A stretch of DNA of 64,000 nucleotides from Enoplolaimus lenunculus (GCA_030248215.1 JASANG010001676.1:62001-126000); one strand, 5' to 3'; counted from the first letter of the stretch, positions 1 through 11,705 are shown. Notes: a model not told the origin generated them from the letters alone. Numbers and translations: made by a program.

Positions 1-577
1 TTGCCAATACTTTTTGCGCATAACAGTCAGTTGGAATGCTATCAGTTTCGTTTCTGGGCACATATCAGTGTGTGTGTGGTCAGCAAAACTGTTACCTCAT
101 TTGCGTTTGAACAAATTAATTGAAATGAACCGTTTTCATTTGTAATCGTTTATGTTGATTAGGGTTTAAGCCTTCATATACTGATGTAATGTAGTGTCCT
201 ATCTGTTTATTAAGCATGGTTTACTACAGTTGGAATCGGCATCGGCATCGGTTCGACGTCGGCACAATTTCAAAATAAAGATCGGTATCGGCATCGGCAA
301 AAGTTTTGGTATCGGCACATTCCTACTTAAAAATAACTGGCACGGAGTTGTTGAATCTAAGTCGAATAAAAGTCGTGGTTTGTTATTTGAACAAAATTTC
401 CGTTGAGTTCGCAATTGTCACATGAAATGTTTGAATTTTGAAAAATTTTTGGGAATATTTTCACGTCTCATGGAGTTTAGCGATCAGTGTGAGTGGACAT
501 TTTTTATTTTTAGTGCAAAAGTATACTTATTTCTATGTCATACATCGTATACGGAACATATCGTGTGCAACAGTATC
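1..577. other. 5' flank of the RING-CH gene
   Basis: No coding feature is supported here. Positions 230-325 hold repeated CGGCATCGGTATCGG-like units, a small degenerate GGCATC microsatellite. A pyrimidine-rich run ending in TTTTTAG at 500-513 looks like a splice acceptor just ahead of the first coding exon. It could receive a 5' UTR exon or a trans-spliced leader; the sequence alone cannot say which. Confidence 0.4.
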
Positions 578-973
578 ATGGATGAGGATAAGTTGTGTTG
601 CACAAGTACAGCAACAACGGAAGCAACAACAACAACAACCACAACTACAACAGTAACTCCAACAACAACAACAACAACAACGCCAACAACAACTCCAACG
701 TCATCATCAACAACATCCACAACTACCCCTACAGGAGGAATTGCTGGAGTAACAACGTTGGAAACTGGTCCATCGTGTCGATTTTGTTGGGATTCAGAAA
801 ACAGCGCCGCATGTCAGCTGATAAAACCGTGTAAATGCTCAGGAACCGGTGCTTATGTCCACGTTCACTGCCTTAAATCGTGGCTTGAAGTCACACCGAT
901 TGCACGTTGTTACGTATGCCAGACTGGCCTTCAGCTACCGGTTGCTTTCAGGGTGTCACATTTTTTTAGAAAA
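578..973 (+). CDS. Exon 1 of RING-CH gene (catalytic finger)
   Basis: This exon encodes residues 1-132. After the start it runs through about 40 residues dominated by Thr (ACN codons, probably a slippage-prone repeat) and then the full RING-CH finger. The spacing C-x2-C, C-x-C, seven residues, H-x2-C, twelve residues, C-x2-C fits the RING-CH class rather than a PHD finger. The donor AAAA/GTGAGT follows codon 132 in phase 0. Confidence 0.8.
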
Positions 974-3444
974 GTGAGTTTCTTGTAATTTTGTTGCGCG
1001 AAACGAAGTTTTTATTCTTTGTGTTTTTTTGAAAAGCCTGGGTCTTGATTTAATTTGAGAATGGTTTGTATGTAGCGCTGTTAATACAAGGTGTAATATT
1101 GTCGTTTGTGGGTGTATATATACCTGTTTTGGTGATTTGTTTCAAGCCAAAAGTCGGCTTAACTCTAAACCTAGTGAGGCGGGTAAGTGTCGATTCCAGA
1201 TAATATGCAGCGGATTTCGTTACTCTGGCCGGCGGAAGTGGAATTGAAGGCACAGGTTGAAAGGAGTGCGGCGGAAATCGCGGCACGTAAGGTGGAATAG
1301 GACACGGTGGAAATGTGGCCAGAATGGGCGACAAAAATGATTCGGTGGGCAAGAGAGCAATACGTAGATATACGCACATCTCAAGAGATACTTTGCATAT
1401 CTGTATATGTACCGGTATTTGTTTACTTCGGCTATTACACATACATATTTGGTCAATGTAGTGCTAATTCTATCTGTCAGACCGTTCGTTGGAAGCTCGT
1501 TCAGTGTCGTGAATTTGTGCTAGTCGTCCTGACAATGACAATGGTCGCTTCGCTTGTATCGCTGTTAAGTTTGGAGAATGTTTGGCTAGTCACGCATGGT
1601 GCTATTGCTACCGTCTCGCCCACAACTGCAACATCGTCGCAGTTGTCCCTTAATACCGAAGAGGGCAACCGAGTGCCGCGGTTATCTCAACAACGCGCTG
1701 GTGCTACAACTACTACTACTACTACTACTACTACCACCTCAGGCGATAAAGTTGAACTGGCGATTTCAATCCTGCGGCGAGATGAATCGTGGATGGACGT
1801 TGAACGGGATGTGAATGACGCGTTGAACGGCGATGGCGAGCGATTGTTGTTTCGGATTCAGTTGCAACAACTGGTCGCAACTGGAGTTAGTTGCCATGTG
1901 TTCAGGGATTTAGCGCTGCAAACGAAGGATTCGAGATTGCAGTCGAGCGGTGCATTGGGTAAGTTTATAGAGTACAAGAGAAGCGAAGCTTGCTAGAGTT
2001 ATAAAAGGACAAATGTAGGCAAAGTAAAAAATATGTTAAAAAGCAAGGGTGTGATTAGTGATCGGAGGGTTGCAGGCGTCAGGCCGGATTTTGGATTTTG
2101 ATTATGGAGTTCTTACAAGCTTTTTTGAGTTGGTAACACACGAACCCGTATGTTTTGAAATTGTGTTTGAACGCGACACTATACGTCGAATCGGCTAAAA
2201 TTGTATAAGCAAAGTAAGCAAGAGTGCATGTGCTCTTAGATTGGTTTTTTGTGAACAGTGTTTTCAAAGGAAGATCATTTAATATTAATTGTGAAAGTCA
2301 AAATTTTAATATTGGCTGATTTGAGATATTTTAAAATTCAAAAAATATTGTACAACAGTGAAACGTGTTATTTTAAAATAATAATAAACAAATTAATTTT
2401 TAAAGTAGTCAAAAAATGTATTTTAAAACGAATTTTCCGTTTAAATATTATGTTGCAGACGAATTGCTCAACGAGTTTGTCGATGTAACATGTCGTTACA
2501 ATCGCGAGCTACTGTATTGTCAGTGTTCCAATGATACTTTGGATTCGAACCAAGCTCTGGTTGACCAGTTAACACAGCAAATATTGCCGAGTTTATCGAA
2601 GTTGTCGTGCACGTTTGAAGTTTCTCAACCGATTCAGCTAATGTCGTATGCAGTCAACGCATACTACAATTATTTGCACGCGTACTATTGGGTAACTTTT
2701 TATTTTAATCCGCTTGCGGCTGAATTTCACTTTAAACGTAGCATAATTAACGGTTTGGTCGGATTTCAAAGTGTTTACGTTCAACGAACGTTCGAATCGT
2801 TGCCGGGTATGCCGGAGTCAGCGGCTGAGGCGGTGTCTCGGACGAGAAATGCGGTACCGAGCTTATACGTTGAGCTTATGAACCCTCGATTTTACGGGAT
2901 TCCATTTGGGCCGCCGTGTAGTATTATCGCTGGGACGACTGATCGATTTGTAATTCAAAATTTTCAAATTCACATTCGAATCATTGGACAGTTATTGGTG
3001 ATTGCGTGCCAAGTTGCAGTAATGTTTCATGTTTATGTGGTGAAATTTAAAAGTTTCGATAGTTCACAGCATACGACGGCACTACTTTGGCATGCGATTG
3101 AAACTGAGCCACAAAATTATTGGGGGTCAGTGAAGGAATGGGCGCTTGGGGTAGCGGAAGTTGCGAGCGTCGTTGGACGATTTGTAGCTGGCGATGTGCC
3201 TCACTTGGCCCATGCGGTGCGGGACCTGTGGGACAGTCGGGGTCGTAGATGGAATGTGTGGGTTCGAGTTTATAGGAGAGCGACGCGGGTGGCTAATAAG
3301 TTTATGGTGATTGTAGTCGTCTATTCGTATTGTATGATGGCGGTGTCACTTTTAATCATTCAAGCGATGAAGAATGAAACTTTGTTCCTCAAATCGTCAG
3401 ATGTTGTACGAGATACTCCTGTATTTTTCGCTACTTTAAGATAG
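578..3444 (+). CDS. RING-CH (MARCH-like) transmembrane E3 ubiquitin ligase, 3 exons
   Basis: The protein probably transfers ubiquitin to membrane proteins, as MARCH-family E3 ligases do. Proposed exons are 578-973, 1301-1958 and 2459-3444, joined in phase (0, then 1) to give 679 residues. A Thr-rich low-complexity stretch precedes a complete C4HC3 RING-CH finger: C67, C70, C85, C87, H95, C98, C111 and C114, with W102 at the usual place. Hydrophobic segments near residues 161-184, 203-225, 521-546 and 632-655 suggest four membrane spans. The start at 578 (MDEDKLCC) was chosen because the longer reading from 422 adds a hydrophobic stretch across a probable splice acceptor at 512-513. The finger is certain. 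The long C-terminal part is joined by phase and hydrophobic content only; it matches no MARCH subtype I know. The exon 2 acceptor lacks a pyrimidine tract, so that boundary is weak. Confidence 0.72.
1301..1958 (+). CDS. Exon 2 of RING-CH gene (first membrane spans)
   Basis: An open frame of about 219 codons with two hydrophobic segments ends at a good GTAAGT donor at 1959 in phase 1. The 5' edge is uncertain: I place it after the TAG at 1298-1300, used as the AG acceptor, which keeps phase with exon 1. The same frame is also open upstream from 1187, and another AG at 1209-1210 would be in phase too, but that choice runs into the TAG and makes a short protein of about 162 residues. Confidence 0.55.
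2459..3444 (+). CDS. Exon 3 of RING-CH gene (C-terminal membrane part)
   Basis: The acceptor TGTTGCAG at 2451-2458 restores the split Asp codon from exon 2. A continuous frame of about 328 codons follows, ending at TAG 3442-3444. It contains two hydrophobic helices (about 2968-3045 and 3301-3370), a Cys-containing region between the first two thirds, and a basic stretch (RGRRWNVWVRVYRRATR) before the last helix. No known domain was recognised. Confidence 0.65.
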
Positions 3445-3510
3445 CGGTTGAAGAAAGAAAAATATGGTGGGCAGGGGCGTAGCCAGAACTTCACTTCGGG
3501 AAGGTATAAC

Positions 3511-3735
3511 CTGGGCCCATGTTCTCAAATGCGTATGGCACCTATAATTAATTAACCTTATTTTTTCAAACTGACGAAAATCGACAGTTACAGATGTCAA
3601 AGTTGGTACAAAAGTAGGGCAAATCAAACGCGAACCGTGTGCTAAATTTTGAACCTCACCATGCGCTGGTTCCAAAGTTACAGGACCTGTCGCCAACTGG
3701 TGATAGGTGCTGCCCACGTTTGAGAATACGGCTTC
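3511..3735. repeat. Short inverted-repeat element, CTCAAATG family
   Basis: The element begins with a CCCATGTTCTCAAATGCG-like end and finishes with its reverse complement (CACGTTTGAGAATACGG). The terminal inverted repeats extend through the CACCTATCACCAGTTGGT region. About 220 bp long and non-coding. Related copies lie at 19621-19848, 27657-27887, 38770-38982, 58555-58935 (interrupted) and 61029-61230, with partial copies near 19850-20015 and 32450-32640. Confidence 0.7.
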
Positions 3736-4943
3736 TGATGTGATGGAGAAATTTATGACCTCTGACCTCGATGATCCATAAGGTTTACTCTAGAGAATGT
3801 TTTTCTTGTCCAGAAATTTTGCGAGGGGATGTATCTCGTCTATCCTTCCACTTGTGAATATGCGCCCCGGTAGGTGGGGTTTGGTAAAAGGTTCGAGAAT
3901 GATAGGAGAGTGGTGTCTGGGCAACAATAGACTTAGTTAATGTTAGGTAATAATGGGCATTGTTGCAGTTGGGTGAAAAGAATTTTAAATGGTCGAAAAT
4001 CAAATGGGGGTGTAATACCGTATTTGACAACGTGATGAGTGTTTAGAAAAGTTACAGTGTGAGATATTTGGTGGTATAAAGTCAAGAATATTTGATGTTC
4101 ATTCAATCAAGTATATATTGTTTGAATTTTTATACGCAAAATCGTATGGTTTGGTTTCTGGAATGGTTACTGCGCTTCTCGCGAGCTGGTTTAAGCTGTG
4201 TGGGAAAGAAGTTTCGCATAGCGGTTGAGTAGCTTGCTTTGCTTAAAAATTTGTAGGATAACGTTAACCGTTTAAGGATTGTGGTTTAAAAGGTACAAGG
4301 TTTATCGTCAATTGGTAAAAGGCAATGATTTAGAACAGGAGTAGTACGAGCATATTCCTTGACAGTGGTATATATGCTTGTTATGCGATTAAAGACTATA
4401 TTTAGATAGGAAAAGTGAGTTTTTTGTTTGTGATCTCTTTATGCAATTGTTTTTGGATTAGGTTTATTAGTGGATTCAAGGGAGGGTCACTCCGGTCTAG
4501 TTCGGCGGCAAAGATCAAAACCAAGATTTTGTATTAAAGTTTGCAGCTCCTTTTATGAATATCGGGATTCGCCGCTGATTCGGCTCCGGCAAAATCCGTA
4601 TAAATGAACTCGGTTCTTATAAATTTTCACTGCTTTAGTATTTTTTATGAAAAATAATGTTATTTTTTATTCAATTGAATTTTTATTACTGAATGACCTG
4701 AATATTAAGATGGGTCATTTTATTTTGAGTCTGATTGAATATACGTCGGTATTCCGAATTAGAGTCCGTAGGTTTTAACCACTATTCGTTCAAAATTTTA
4801 TTCGAATTTGTGAGTGTATACGTAATTGTCAAAGCAAACATAATACAGAACGCATGTAATTTTCTAAAAGAACTGTGTAAATTTCAGTACCTAAAATTGC
4901 TGTAATCCTGTCGATTACCACGTGCTGTACTTTGATTAAATTT

Positions 4944-5110
4944 GGCTAATGTAAAGATAATGGGCCGAACGTTTTTCTGCGGTACGGCAATAAAGTAAGC
5001 TTAAGTTTTAGGCTAATTATTTTACTTTGGCTTAGGTATAAGCTCATTAATGCGTTTACGTTTAGCAATATGCTTATGCTACTATTACGGCCCTGTTCTT
5101 ATACATTAAC
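4944..5110. repeat. GGCC-family element with TTAGGC-like interior (inverted copy)
   Basis: The sequence runs from GGCTAATGTAAAGATAATGG through GAACGTTTTTCTGCGG to a CTATTACGGCCCTGTTC end, the signature of the second GGCC family (full copies at 29080-29295 and 39063-39260). The interior has degenerate TTAGGC units. Ends are decayed, so the boundaries are approximate. Confidence 0.5.
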
Positions 5111-5409
5111 GTTAAATTTTATTTTCTCCGTGCTATTAATTAATGTTTTCTTTGACATTGTTTTTGAATAAAGTGGCAGATTATTTAGTGTTTGGAGCAA
5201 CTTGATGGGAGTAAACGTTTGTGGGCCAAAGGTTTTTGATAGTTTATGACCGAGTCCATTTTTCTCTCCCTCACTTTTTCTACTGTCGCATAACACCCTG
5301 TAATTTGGTAAGTCTGCGGCAACGATGTTTGAGGTAGGCAAACGTAAATTCTTGATATCATCAGTAGTGTATGATATTTAAAAAGAGTGCAACTATTTGG
5401 GCTGTGCAT

Positions 5410-5805
5410 CAGGGTACAACTGGACGTAGGACTCCAACTCCGGCTGAAAATCGGCTTCCGGCTCCGGTAGAATTTTTGTCGGATGTTCTGGCAATTTCGG
5501 AAGTAAAATTTTTCATAATTTTGCGAAATTTATCTGTTTAGCACATCGTTTCGTTTTTACTTTGCCACAATTTTCAGGAAAGAATTTCCGAAATTTCGCA
5601 GAAAATTAGAGCAAAACGAAACAAAACAACATGTTACAGATATTGGCTAGAGCCAATAATTATAATTTTTTGCTACCTAATTTCGGCTCAGCTCTGGATC
5701 CGGCAAGTTTCGCTGACCTCCGGCTCCGGAAGTTTCGTTGACCTCCTGCTCCGGAAGTTTCCTTGACCTCCGGCTCCGGTATTTTTCACTTTCGGTTGCA
5801 CCCTG
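5410..5805. mobile_element. hAT-like non-autonomous element, CAGGGTRCAAC ends, perfect 8-bp duplication
   Basis: The element starts CAGGGTACAAC and ends GGTTGCACCCTG. It is flanked by the perfect 8-bp duplication CTGTGCAT at 5402-5409 and 5806-5813. The interior is filled with CTCCGGCTCCGG-like repeats and no open frame. CAGGG termini and 8-bp duplications are typical of hAT elements; no transposase is present. Sister copies: 9532-9948, 28190-28301, 60307-60731, with decayed copies ending near 11735 and 36155. Confidence 0.85.
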
Positions 5806-6372
5806 CTGTGCATGGTACAAAATGTACGAGCATGCGGTTCCGGAAGTTTCGTTGCACCTTCGGCTCCGACAAGTTATACCGCTGACCTCCTAGGAAATAT
5901 AAACGGAGAATGTAATGAAGATATAGGATTGCAACGTATTTATACTTTGAAAATTTTGACCCCCTAAAGTTAGGGGGGTTGGCCAAAAATGCAATGCGCG
6001 CTTGGTACATTCTTTTCTACACAAAATGCACCCAGGTTCATATTCTTCTATGCGCTCTTGATATAAAACGGATCAGGGTGGAACGATAACGTTACTGACT
6101 CAGTCAATGCAACGACTGGCAAGCGCAAAGGGCAACATATTTTATGATGGCGGAGGAAACCCGGGAGTGAAAATCCGAATAAGCCAGGATCACGCGATGT
6201 TTAACTTGAATTATGCCGAAGGTGTAAAATTTGTTTATTCATGTGCCCGCCCACGCTTGGGTGTAGGGAGCGGTAGCGCTGTTCAGAAAACATCACCCTA
6301 TTAAAAGTTATTTTCATTTTAGCTTGCGTAGAGTTGAATCGTCCGCTGTGGTTTCCCATGTCACCAATATAG

Positions 6373-6560
6373 TGGCCAATGTTACTTTTAGGGGCGTAAC
6401 CGTTGATTAAGCGTATTCCTAAGTCTAAGTCTAAGCCTAAGCGCTGCAAAAATGTGTTCCTACGCCTAAGCCTAAGCCTAAGAAAAAAGTGTAATCTAGA
6501 ATCTACAACCACTCTTTTATAGACCCACCAGAAACCTTTACGCCCCTTAAAGTAACATGA
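6373..6560. mobile_element. GGCC-family element with internal TAAGCC repeats
   Basis: It starts GGCCAATGTTACTTTTAGG and ends with the inverted form ACGCCCCTTAAAGTAACATG. Inside are short runs of TAAGCC broken by a GCAAAAATGTGTTCCTA spacer. A clear target-site duplication is not visible for this copy. A second copy follows at 6808-6991. Confidence 0.7.
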
Positions 6561-6807
6561 GAGTCGCAATTGTGCTATAAATCCAATCAATGCTATCTTG
6601 TAGGGTTCGCCTTTTTTGGCAAGTTTTCTAAAGAGTAACTGTAATTCGGTGACGAAAACTATTTCGAATTCTGGTTCGTGTTCCTGTTATACGGTTCCTG
6701 CAAAGAAATTCAATTCCTGTTCATGTTCCGGCAAAACTTAGTTCCTGTTGGAATCCTGCTAAAATGATTTTCTTCAATTAAAACAGTTTTATCACCTTAG
6801 ATATATT

Positions 6808-6991
6808 GGCCAATGTTACTTTTAGGGGCATAACAGTAGATTAATCGTATTCTTAAGTCTAAGTCTAAGCCTCAGCGTTGTAAAAATGTGTTCCTAAGCC
6901 TAAGCCTGAGCAAAAAATGTCATCTAGAATCTAAACCTACACTTTTATAGACCCACCAGAAACCTGGACGCCCCTTAAAGTAACATGAGCC
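6808..6991. mobile_element. GGCC-family element with internal TAAGCC repeats
   Basis: Same ends and interior as the copy at 6373-6560, separated from it by about 250 bp. Flanks GATATATT and GATATTAG agree only in part, so a duplication is doubtful here. Confidence 0.65.
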
Positions 6992-8464
6992 GATATTAGG
7001 CATAGTCCGGTATAAACCGTCCAGCTTGAATACGACAGCTAAATATCATTGGTAGACTCACGAATTACCTCGTCTGTTAAAGGTTTAAATATTATCGAGT
7101 CTGTGTATATATAGAACATATATATCAGATCTATATTTACCTGTCTCACGTGACTATAAGCACTACAAGGCGGTTGGGTATATATCTACATAATGTTAGA
7201 ATGTACCTTTCCATGCTTAAACTGGTATATGGTTGTTCTTTCTACGTCTATCTGTTATATTTCAATGCCGAGCCAGATTTAATCGTTTTGCCTAAAAATT
7301 GATTCCCAACGTGAGTTCAGTTTTTGAACGATGGCCGAACATTTGGACAGAAACGGGTTTGAACGAACTCAACGATTTGAAAAGGGATAATTTGTGATGC
7401 ACCTTTATCACTGGTTGATCCAGGGGCGGTGCTCGCAGGTCTTGGCCCCCTATTAATAGGGATCAAACCAGGGGCGAATAAAACGGCGGCTATAGGGGCA
7501 ATGAACACCTGAAGATTGCGGAGAGTAGAAATATAGATTTTACAGGCTGCACAGTATTAGTATGTAATGGTCATTTTCTTGCTCGCAAAAAACTTTTAGA
7601 CGTGGTAATAACGATTGTTGAACAGTACCAAAATCTAAGCATAATACTAAGAAGCGTAATCCTAAGACAATTGTCGAGTCGATTTAAATTTCAGGTTACA
7701 AGTTGTCCGGTGCCGAGCTGTCGCTGGGACGAATTGTCGTGTGATACCTGTAATGACATTTAAGATCTAATTACGCTCCGATATCTGTGGCCCTGTTCAA
7801 AAACTGTCTTTGGAAACTATAAAACGCCCATTCAAATTCTTCCTGCCTGCCGTGTTTATGAAATTATTACACGCAAATACAACATTATGTCAACATAACG
7901 GCCTTGAAAATTGTGTTCGCTACTGTATCAAAATACACAGTACTGTGTTTAGTTAGAAACGCTGTCTTTGTGCAATTATTGCGGTTTGGATTGTTCGTGT
8001 ACCTTTAGGGTCGGGTATTTTTGATCCGTGGACACTGGACGAAACCAAGGCGGGCGCTCAGCACTTGCCGCCATCCGCAAAAACGGATGAAAACTAAGAT
8101 TTGGTATAATTTTCAGTGCTGCAGTTGTGTTTGGCTTTCTCGAGAGCGAGGATTGTTTCAGTATGGCTAAAGATTTTGAGTAAATCTAAAGCACAATTGT
8201 GTGTGTAATCCTAAGCTTAATACAAACAAATTTAATTGATGCTCCATGCCGGAATACTTTGGAACCATGCCTGTTATCGCCAAGCCCGTAGCCAGAGCTC
8301 ACCGCGCTAGGGGCAGCGGCAAAAAACCGTGTAGGAGGGGCATATAAGGCGTTTCGTTCATTTACAAGCAAGGATGAAAATTTTCTAGGGGGCCAAAATT
8401 GTTCCATTGTTGTTGAGCCGTCCTTAGCTGCGGGTCCGTGACAATATTTGTCATTAGTAGCTGT

Positions 8465-8650
8465 CTTCGTTCCACGCCCGTAACCAACCAGCTCACCTTG
8501 CTAGGGGAGTCCAAAAAATTTTCAGAAGGTGCAGTCAAGGGTTTTCAATTACTTAGAAACAAAATTGAAAATGTTCTGGGGGTGAGGGCAAAAATTTCCA
8601 GGGGGCTCAGCCCCCGCTTGCCCCCCCCCCCTTGGCTACGGGCATGCTTC
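8465..8650. repeat. CCCGTAGCC-family element (hAT-like, non-autonomous)
   Basis: It starts CGCCCGTAACCAACCAGCTC and ends CCCTTGGCTACGGGC. The interior reads as G-rich blocks around AAAATTTTCAGAAGG and ACTTAGAAACAAAATTGAAA. This is one of more than ten copies in the window; a partial copy lies at 8284-8405. Confidence 0.65.
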
Positions 8651-8966
8651 GTTCATATTTGGATTCAATGTTTGTTTACATTTCTGTATCACTTAGTGTG
8701 GCTCTCTGACTGTTGAAATGGCGTCGTGTATGTTTGTAGTTTGTAGTAGTTTACTCAACACGTTTGTTTATCGCTTTTATGTAATCATGTCTTGTTTCCA
8801 TAACAATCGGTAAATATATCTGTCTCGACAGCGATACGGTTAGCGTTCGATTGGCAGATATTTGGGGAAAGCCAGGGTCGGCGATGGTGGAACCTATTTT
8901 TGGATTCAATTTTAGACCAAGATTTAAGGTAGGGACCGCGGATATGCATTCATGTAAAATTTATGC

Positions 8967-9138
8967 AGTGCCGGATCAGGCCAGGGTGGACGCTCTCCCA
9001 AACTCCAGGTTGGGGCCCTAAAGTCGCGAGCGAGACACCAGACACATTTTATAACTTCGGCGGCGGTTTTGTTTGAACCGGTTAGGGTGGGAGCCCCCCA
9101 AATGGAGGGTACGGGGGGTGGCTGCTCCGGCCCTGAAT
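8967..9138. repeat. Short G/C-rich repeat with CAGTGCCGGATC and CCGGCCCTG ends
   Basis: The ends CAGTGCCGGATC and GCTCCGGCCCTG are imperfect inverted repeats. A related copy in the other orientation lies at about 11943-12150 (CAGGGTCGGTACAGCC to GTTCCGGCACTG). The shared interior contains TCGCGAGCGAGACACCAGAC. Non-coding; CAGGG-type ends suggest a hAT-like origin, without a visible duplication. Confidence 0.5.
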
Positions 9139-9531
9139 ATATATGTATATATAGCCTTGAGGGTCCACTGTGCCGGTCGAGTCAAAACGTTCTGTGCGTG
9201 ATATACAGTAATGGTAAAAATTAATACAAGTACATGTTTTGTAAACGTTTTGCATGATCGAAATACCAGATTCTTAGTCAGCTCTTCAAGGGCGCATCGA
9301 GTCATGTAAATGTTGCATTTAAACTAGGCGCCGGCGGTGCCGGTTCTGCCGCAAAGCACCAGGTCATTTGTAAAACCAAGGTTGATCCCAACGAAATCTA
9401 GAAAACGAAATCTTTACAAGCGGCAGTCGGGATCTGGCAATACTTGTCGTGTGGCGCTGTCCATCGCCGTGTGTCACCGTACGTTACCCAACAAGAACTG
9501 GAATTCTGGTTGCACCCTGATATATACGTAT

Positions 9532-9948
9532 CAAGGCGCAACGGGAATTGCAGTTCCGGCATTTTTTCACCTTCCGGTTCCGGTTCAAGTAAAGTTTTAT
9601 CGGAATTAAAAATTCCGGTATGAAAATTTGGTCGGCGGAAATTAAGACATTTTACTAAAAAATGACGGCAAAAGTTAAGCAGATTTCATTAGTATAGTAT
9701 GAAAACCTTGATAATCGCCGAAAACAAACCATCGAAGGTAGATTTCGGTTTCGTGAATTTTGAACATCTAAAATACAGCAGATAAAGTGAATACGTTTCT
9801 CCAACTAAGGGTAAATTCACCAATAATATTGCAAAAAGGAAAATTAAAATTAATTTTTCGATGGCATATATTTTTTATTTTCCGGCTCCGTTTCCGGTAA
9901 TTTTTTCCAATTCCGTTTCCGGTAAATTGTCATTCCGGTTGCATCCTG
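9532..9948. mobile_element. hAT-like non-autonomous element, perfect 8-bp duplication ATACGTAT
   Basis: Begins CAAGGCGCAACGGGAATT and ends CCGGTTGCATCCTG. The 8-bp duplication ATACGTAT is perfect at 9524-9531 and 9949-9956. The interior carries repeated TTCCGG motifs and no coding sequence. Just upstream, GGTTGCACCCTG at 9508-9519 is the end of another copy, so this element landed beside or within an older relative. Confidence 0.85.
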
Positions 9949-10132
9949 ATACGTATACATCAGTATGTCACCGGATATTAATTTATCTGAACCGGATAGT
10001 GAATTTTTGACCGGAACCAGTTATTAACCGGATATGGTATGTAAATTTATGCATTGGTTGAAGTATTTGAGTCGCACAATATGCTTACTCAATTAGAATT
10101 GTTTGAGTGTTTTATTTTTACTGCAACGTATC

Positions 10133-10299
10133 CTGGCCCGTAGCCAGCCCTCCTTGCTAGAGGGGGCTAAAAAATTTTCAGGAGGGTCATTTCAAGTTTT
10201 TCAACGACTTACAAGCAAGGTTGAAAATCTTCTAGGGAGGGCCAAACTTTTTCCAGGGGTGGGCTAGGCCCCCTTTGCCCCCCCTTGGCTACAGGTCTG
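10133..10299. mobile_element. CCCGTAGCC-family hAT-like element, perfect 8-bp duplication AACGTATC
   Basis: Starts CTGGCCCGTAGCCAG and ends CTTGGCTACAGGTCTG. The duplication AACGTATC is perfect at 10125-10132 and 10300-10307. About 167 bp, with G-rich blocks in the + strand and no open frame. This copy gives the best evidence that the whole CCCGTAGCC family moves by an 8-bp-duplicating transposase. Confidence 0.85.
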
Positions 10300-11537
10300 A
10301 ACGTATCAAAACTTGAACTTCATGACTTGTCCAGAAATGCAATCGCACCAAGATGTCAACGACACTGAATATTTGTAAAAAGCAATTTCTGAAATGCAAG
10401 ACCACCACCGCAAATATCCGGTAGGTTTATACCGGAACCGTATTCGGATATCAGTTCTTGCCGGATATATACATATATGCATGCATATATTATTATATAT
10501 AAATATATATAATCTGCAAAATTTGTACTTACAACCTCATATTGATTGATATTTTGCACTGCAGTCAAAATTGCACACGGATACCATTATCATTATGCGC
10601 ATTTTTATTGTTGAAGATCAAAAAACAAGTTTTATTGCCATGCAATTTATATGTATCAAAGCTTAACTGTAGGGGCGCAAGGGGTTAAACCCCTCAAAAC
10701 CGTATTAAAGAGTTTTATGGAGCATGTTCGGGTTTAACCAGGCTTAGAAGGATATTCGACCCGAATTTGAGAAGAGAAAAGATACACATTTACATATTTT
10801 AGAATATCCTGCTGGATTCTAGTATCATTAGACTTAATTGCTTACAACGTCAATGGTTTACGTACAAGGTTTCAATGAAGTAATGCCATTCTGAAATTAA
10901 ATTTCTTCCACTTCCTTGCCTCGGAAACTCTCGACCGTTTCAACCCGTGTTCGGATCGCCTGCTACCTCATCCCTCGCCCCTGTGTGTCAGGGACATGAC
11001 CAGATTGGATTTCAACTATGATGCTTTAACGGATGAATTTCGGGGTCAGAATTTTGGGGTCAGAATTTTTCTGGTATCCATAGTTGACCGTGGATAAATT
11101 CAGAAAAACCTTTCAAAACTGTCGATTCTCCTCGCGCCTCGTTGGATTTTCGGCTACATATTATATTACTTGCATGGCTCGCCGTCCCCTGAGTATAAAC
11201 GGAGGTGTGCCTCCGGTTCTGGCAGAAAATCGACCTCCGGCTCTGGTAGAATTTTTGCCGAAGGATCCGGCAATTTCGGTAGTGAAACTTTTCATGGTTT
11301 AACAATAATTAGCATCGTTTAATGCGTTTAGCTTTTTAACGTTTTTTAACACAATTTTGAGAAATTAACTGTCGTGATTTGTTTAAAAATAATCCTAAAA
11401 TCACAATTTTTAGGCAATATTTTACAGATATTTAGTAAAATTAGCTAAGTAATCATTGTTTTAACTACTTTATCTCGCGTTCCAACTCCGGCTTCGACTC
11501 CAGCGAATTTTGTTTTCTTCCAGCTCCGAGTTTTTTT

Positions 11538-11705
11538 CATGGGCGTCCGCAGAAAATTATATTTGTGGGGCACCCAATAATTTTGGGGCCTCCCTGCAAT
11601 AGCAATTCAAGATTGTTTACTTTTAGATCGAGTCTATTTTGGGGAGAGTAGCCAAATTTGAGGGGGGGCAGGGTTTCCCAATGTCCCCCGTGAAGACGCC
11701 CTTGG
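11538..11705. repeat. GGGCGTC-ended element nested in a TCCGG-rich element
   Basis: Starts ATGGGCGTCCGCAGAAAA and ends GAAGACGCCCTTG. It sits inside a decayed CAGGGTRCAAC-family copy that ends GGTTGCACCCTG at about 11735. A second copy of the inner element lies at 40284-40455 in a collagen intron. Non-coding. Confidence 0.6.

Noticed and set aside
422-577. An earlier start for the RING-CH protein at 422
   Set aside because: The added 52 residues span a likely splice acceptor at 512-513 and have no resemblance to the family; 578 is a better start.
6107-6590. Open frames of 65-129 codons in the intergenic region
   Set aside because: They run through GGCC-element sequence and end in Arg/Leu-rich readings of TAAGCC repeats.
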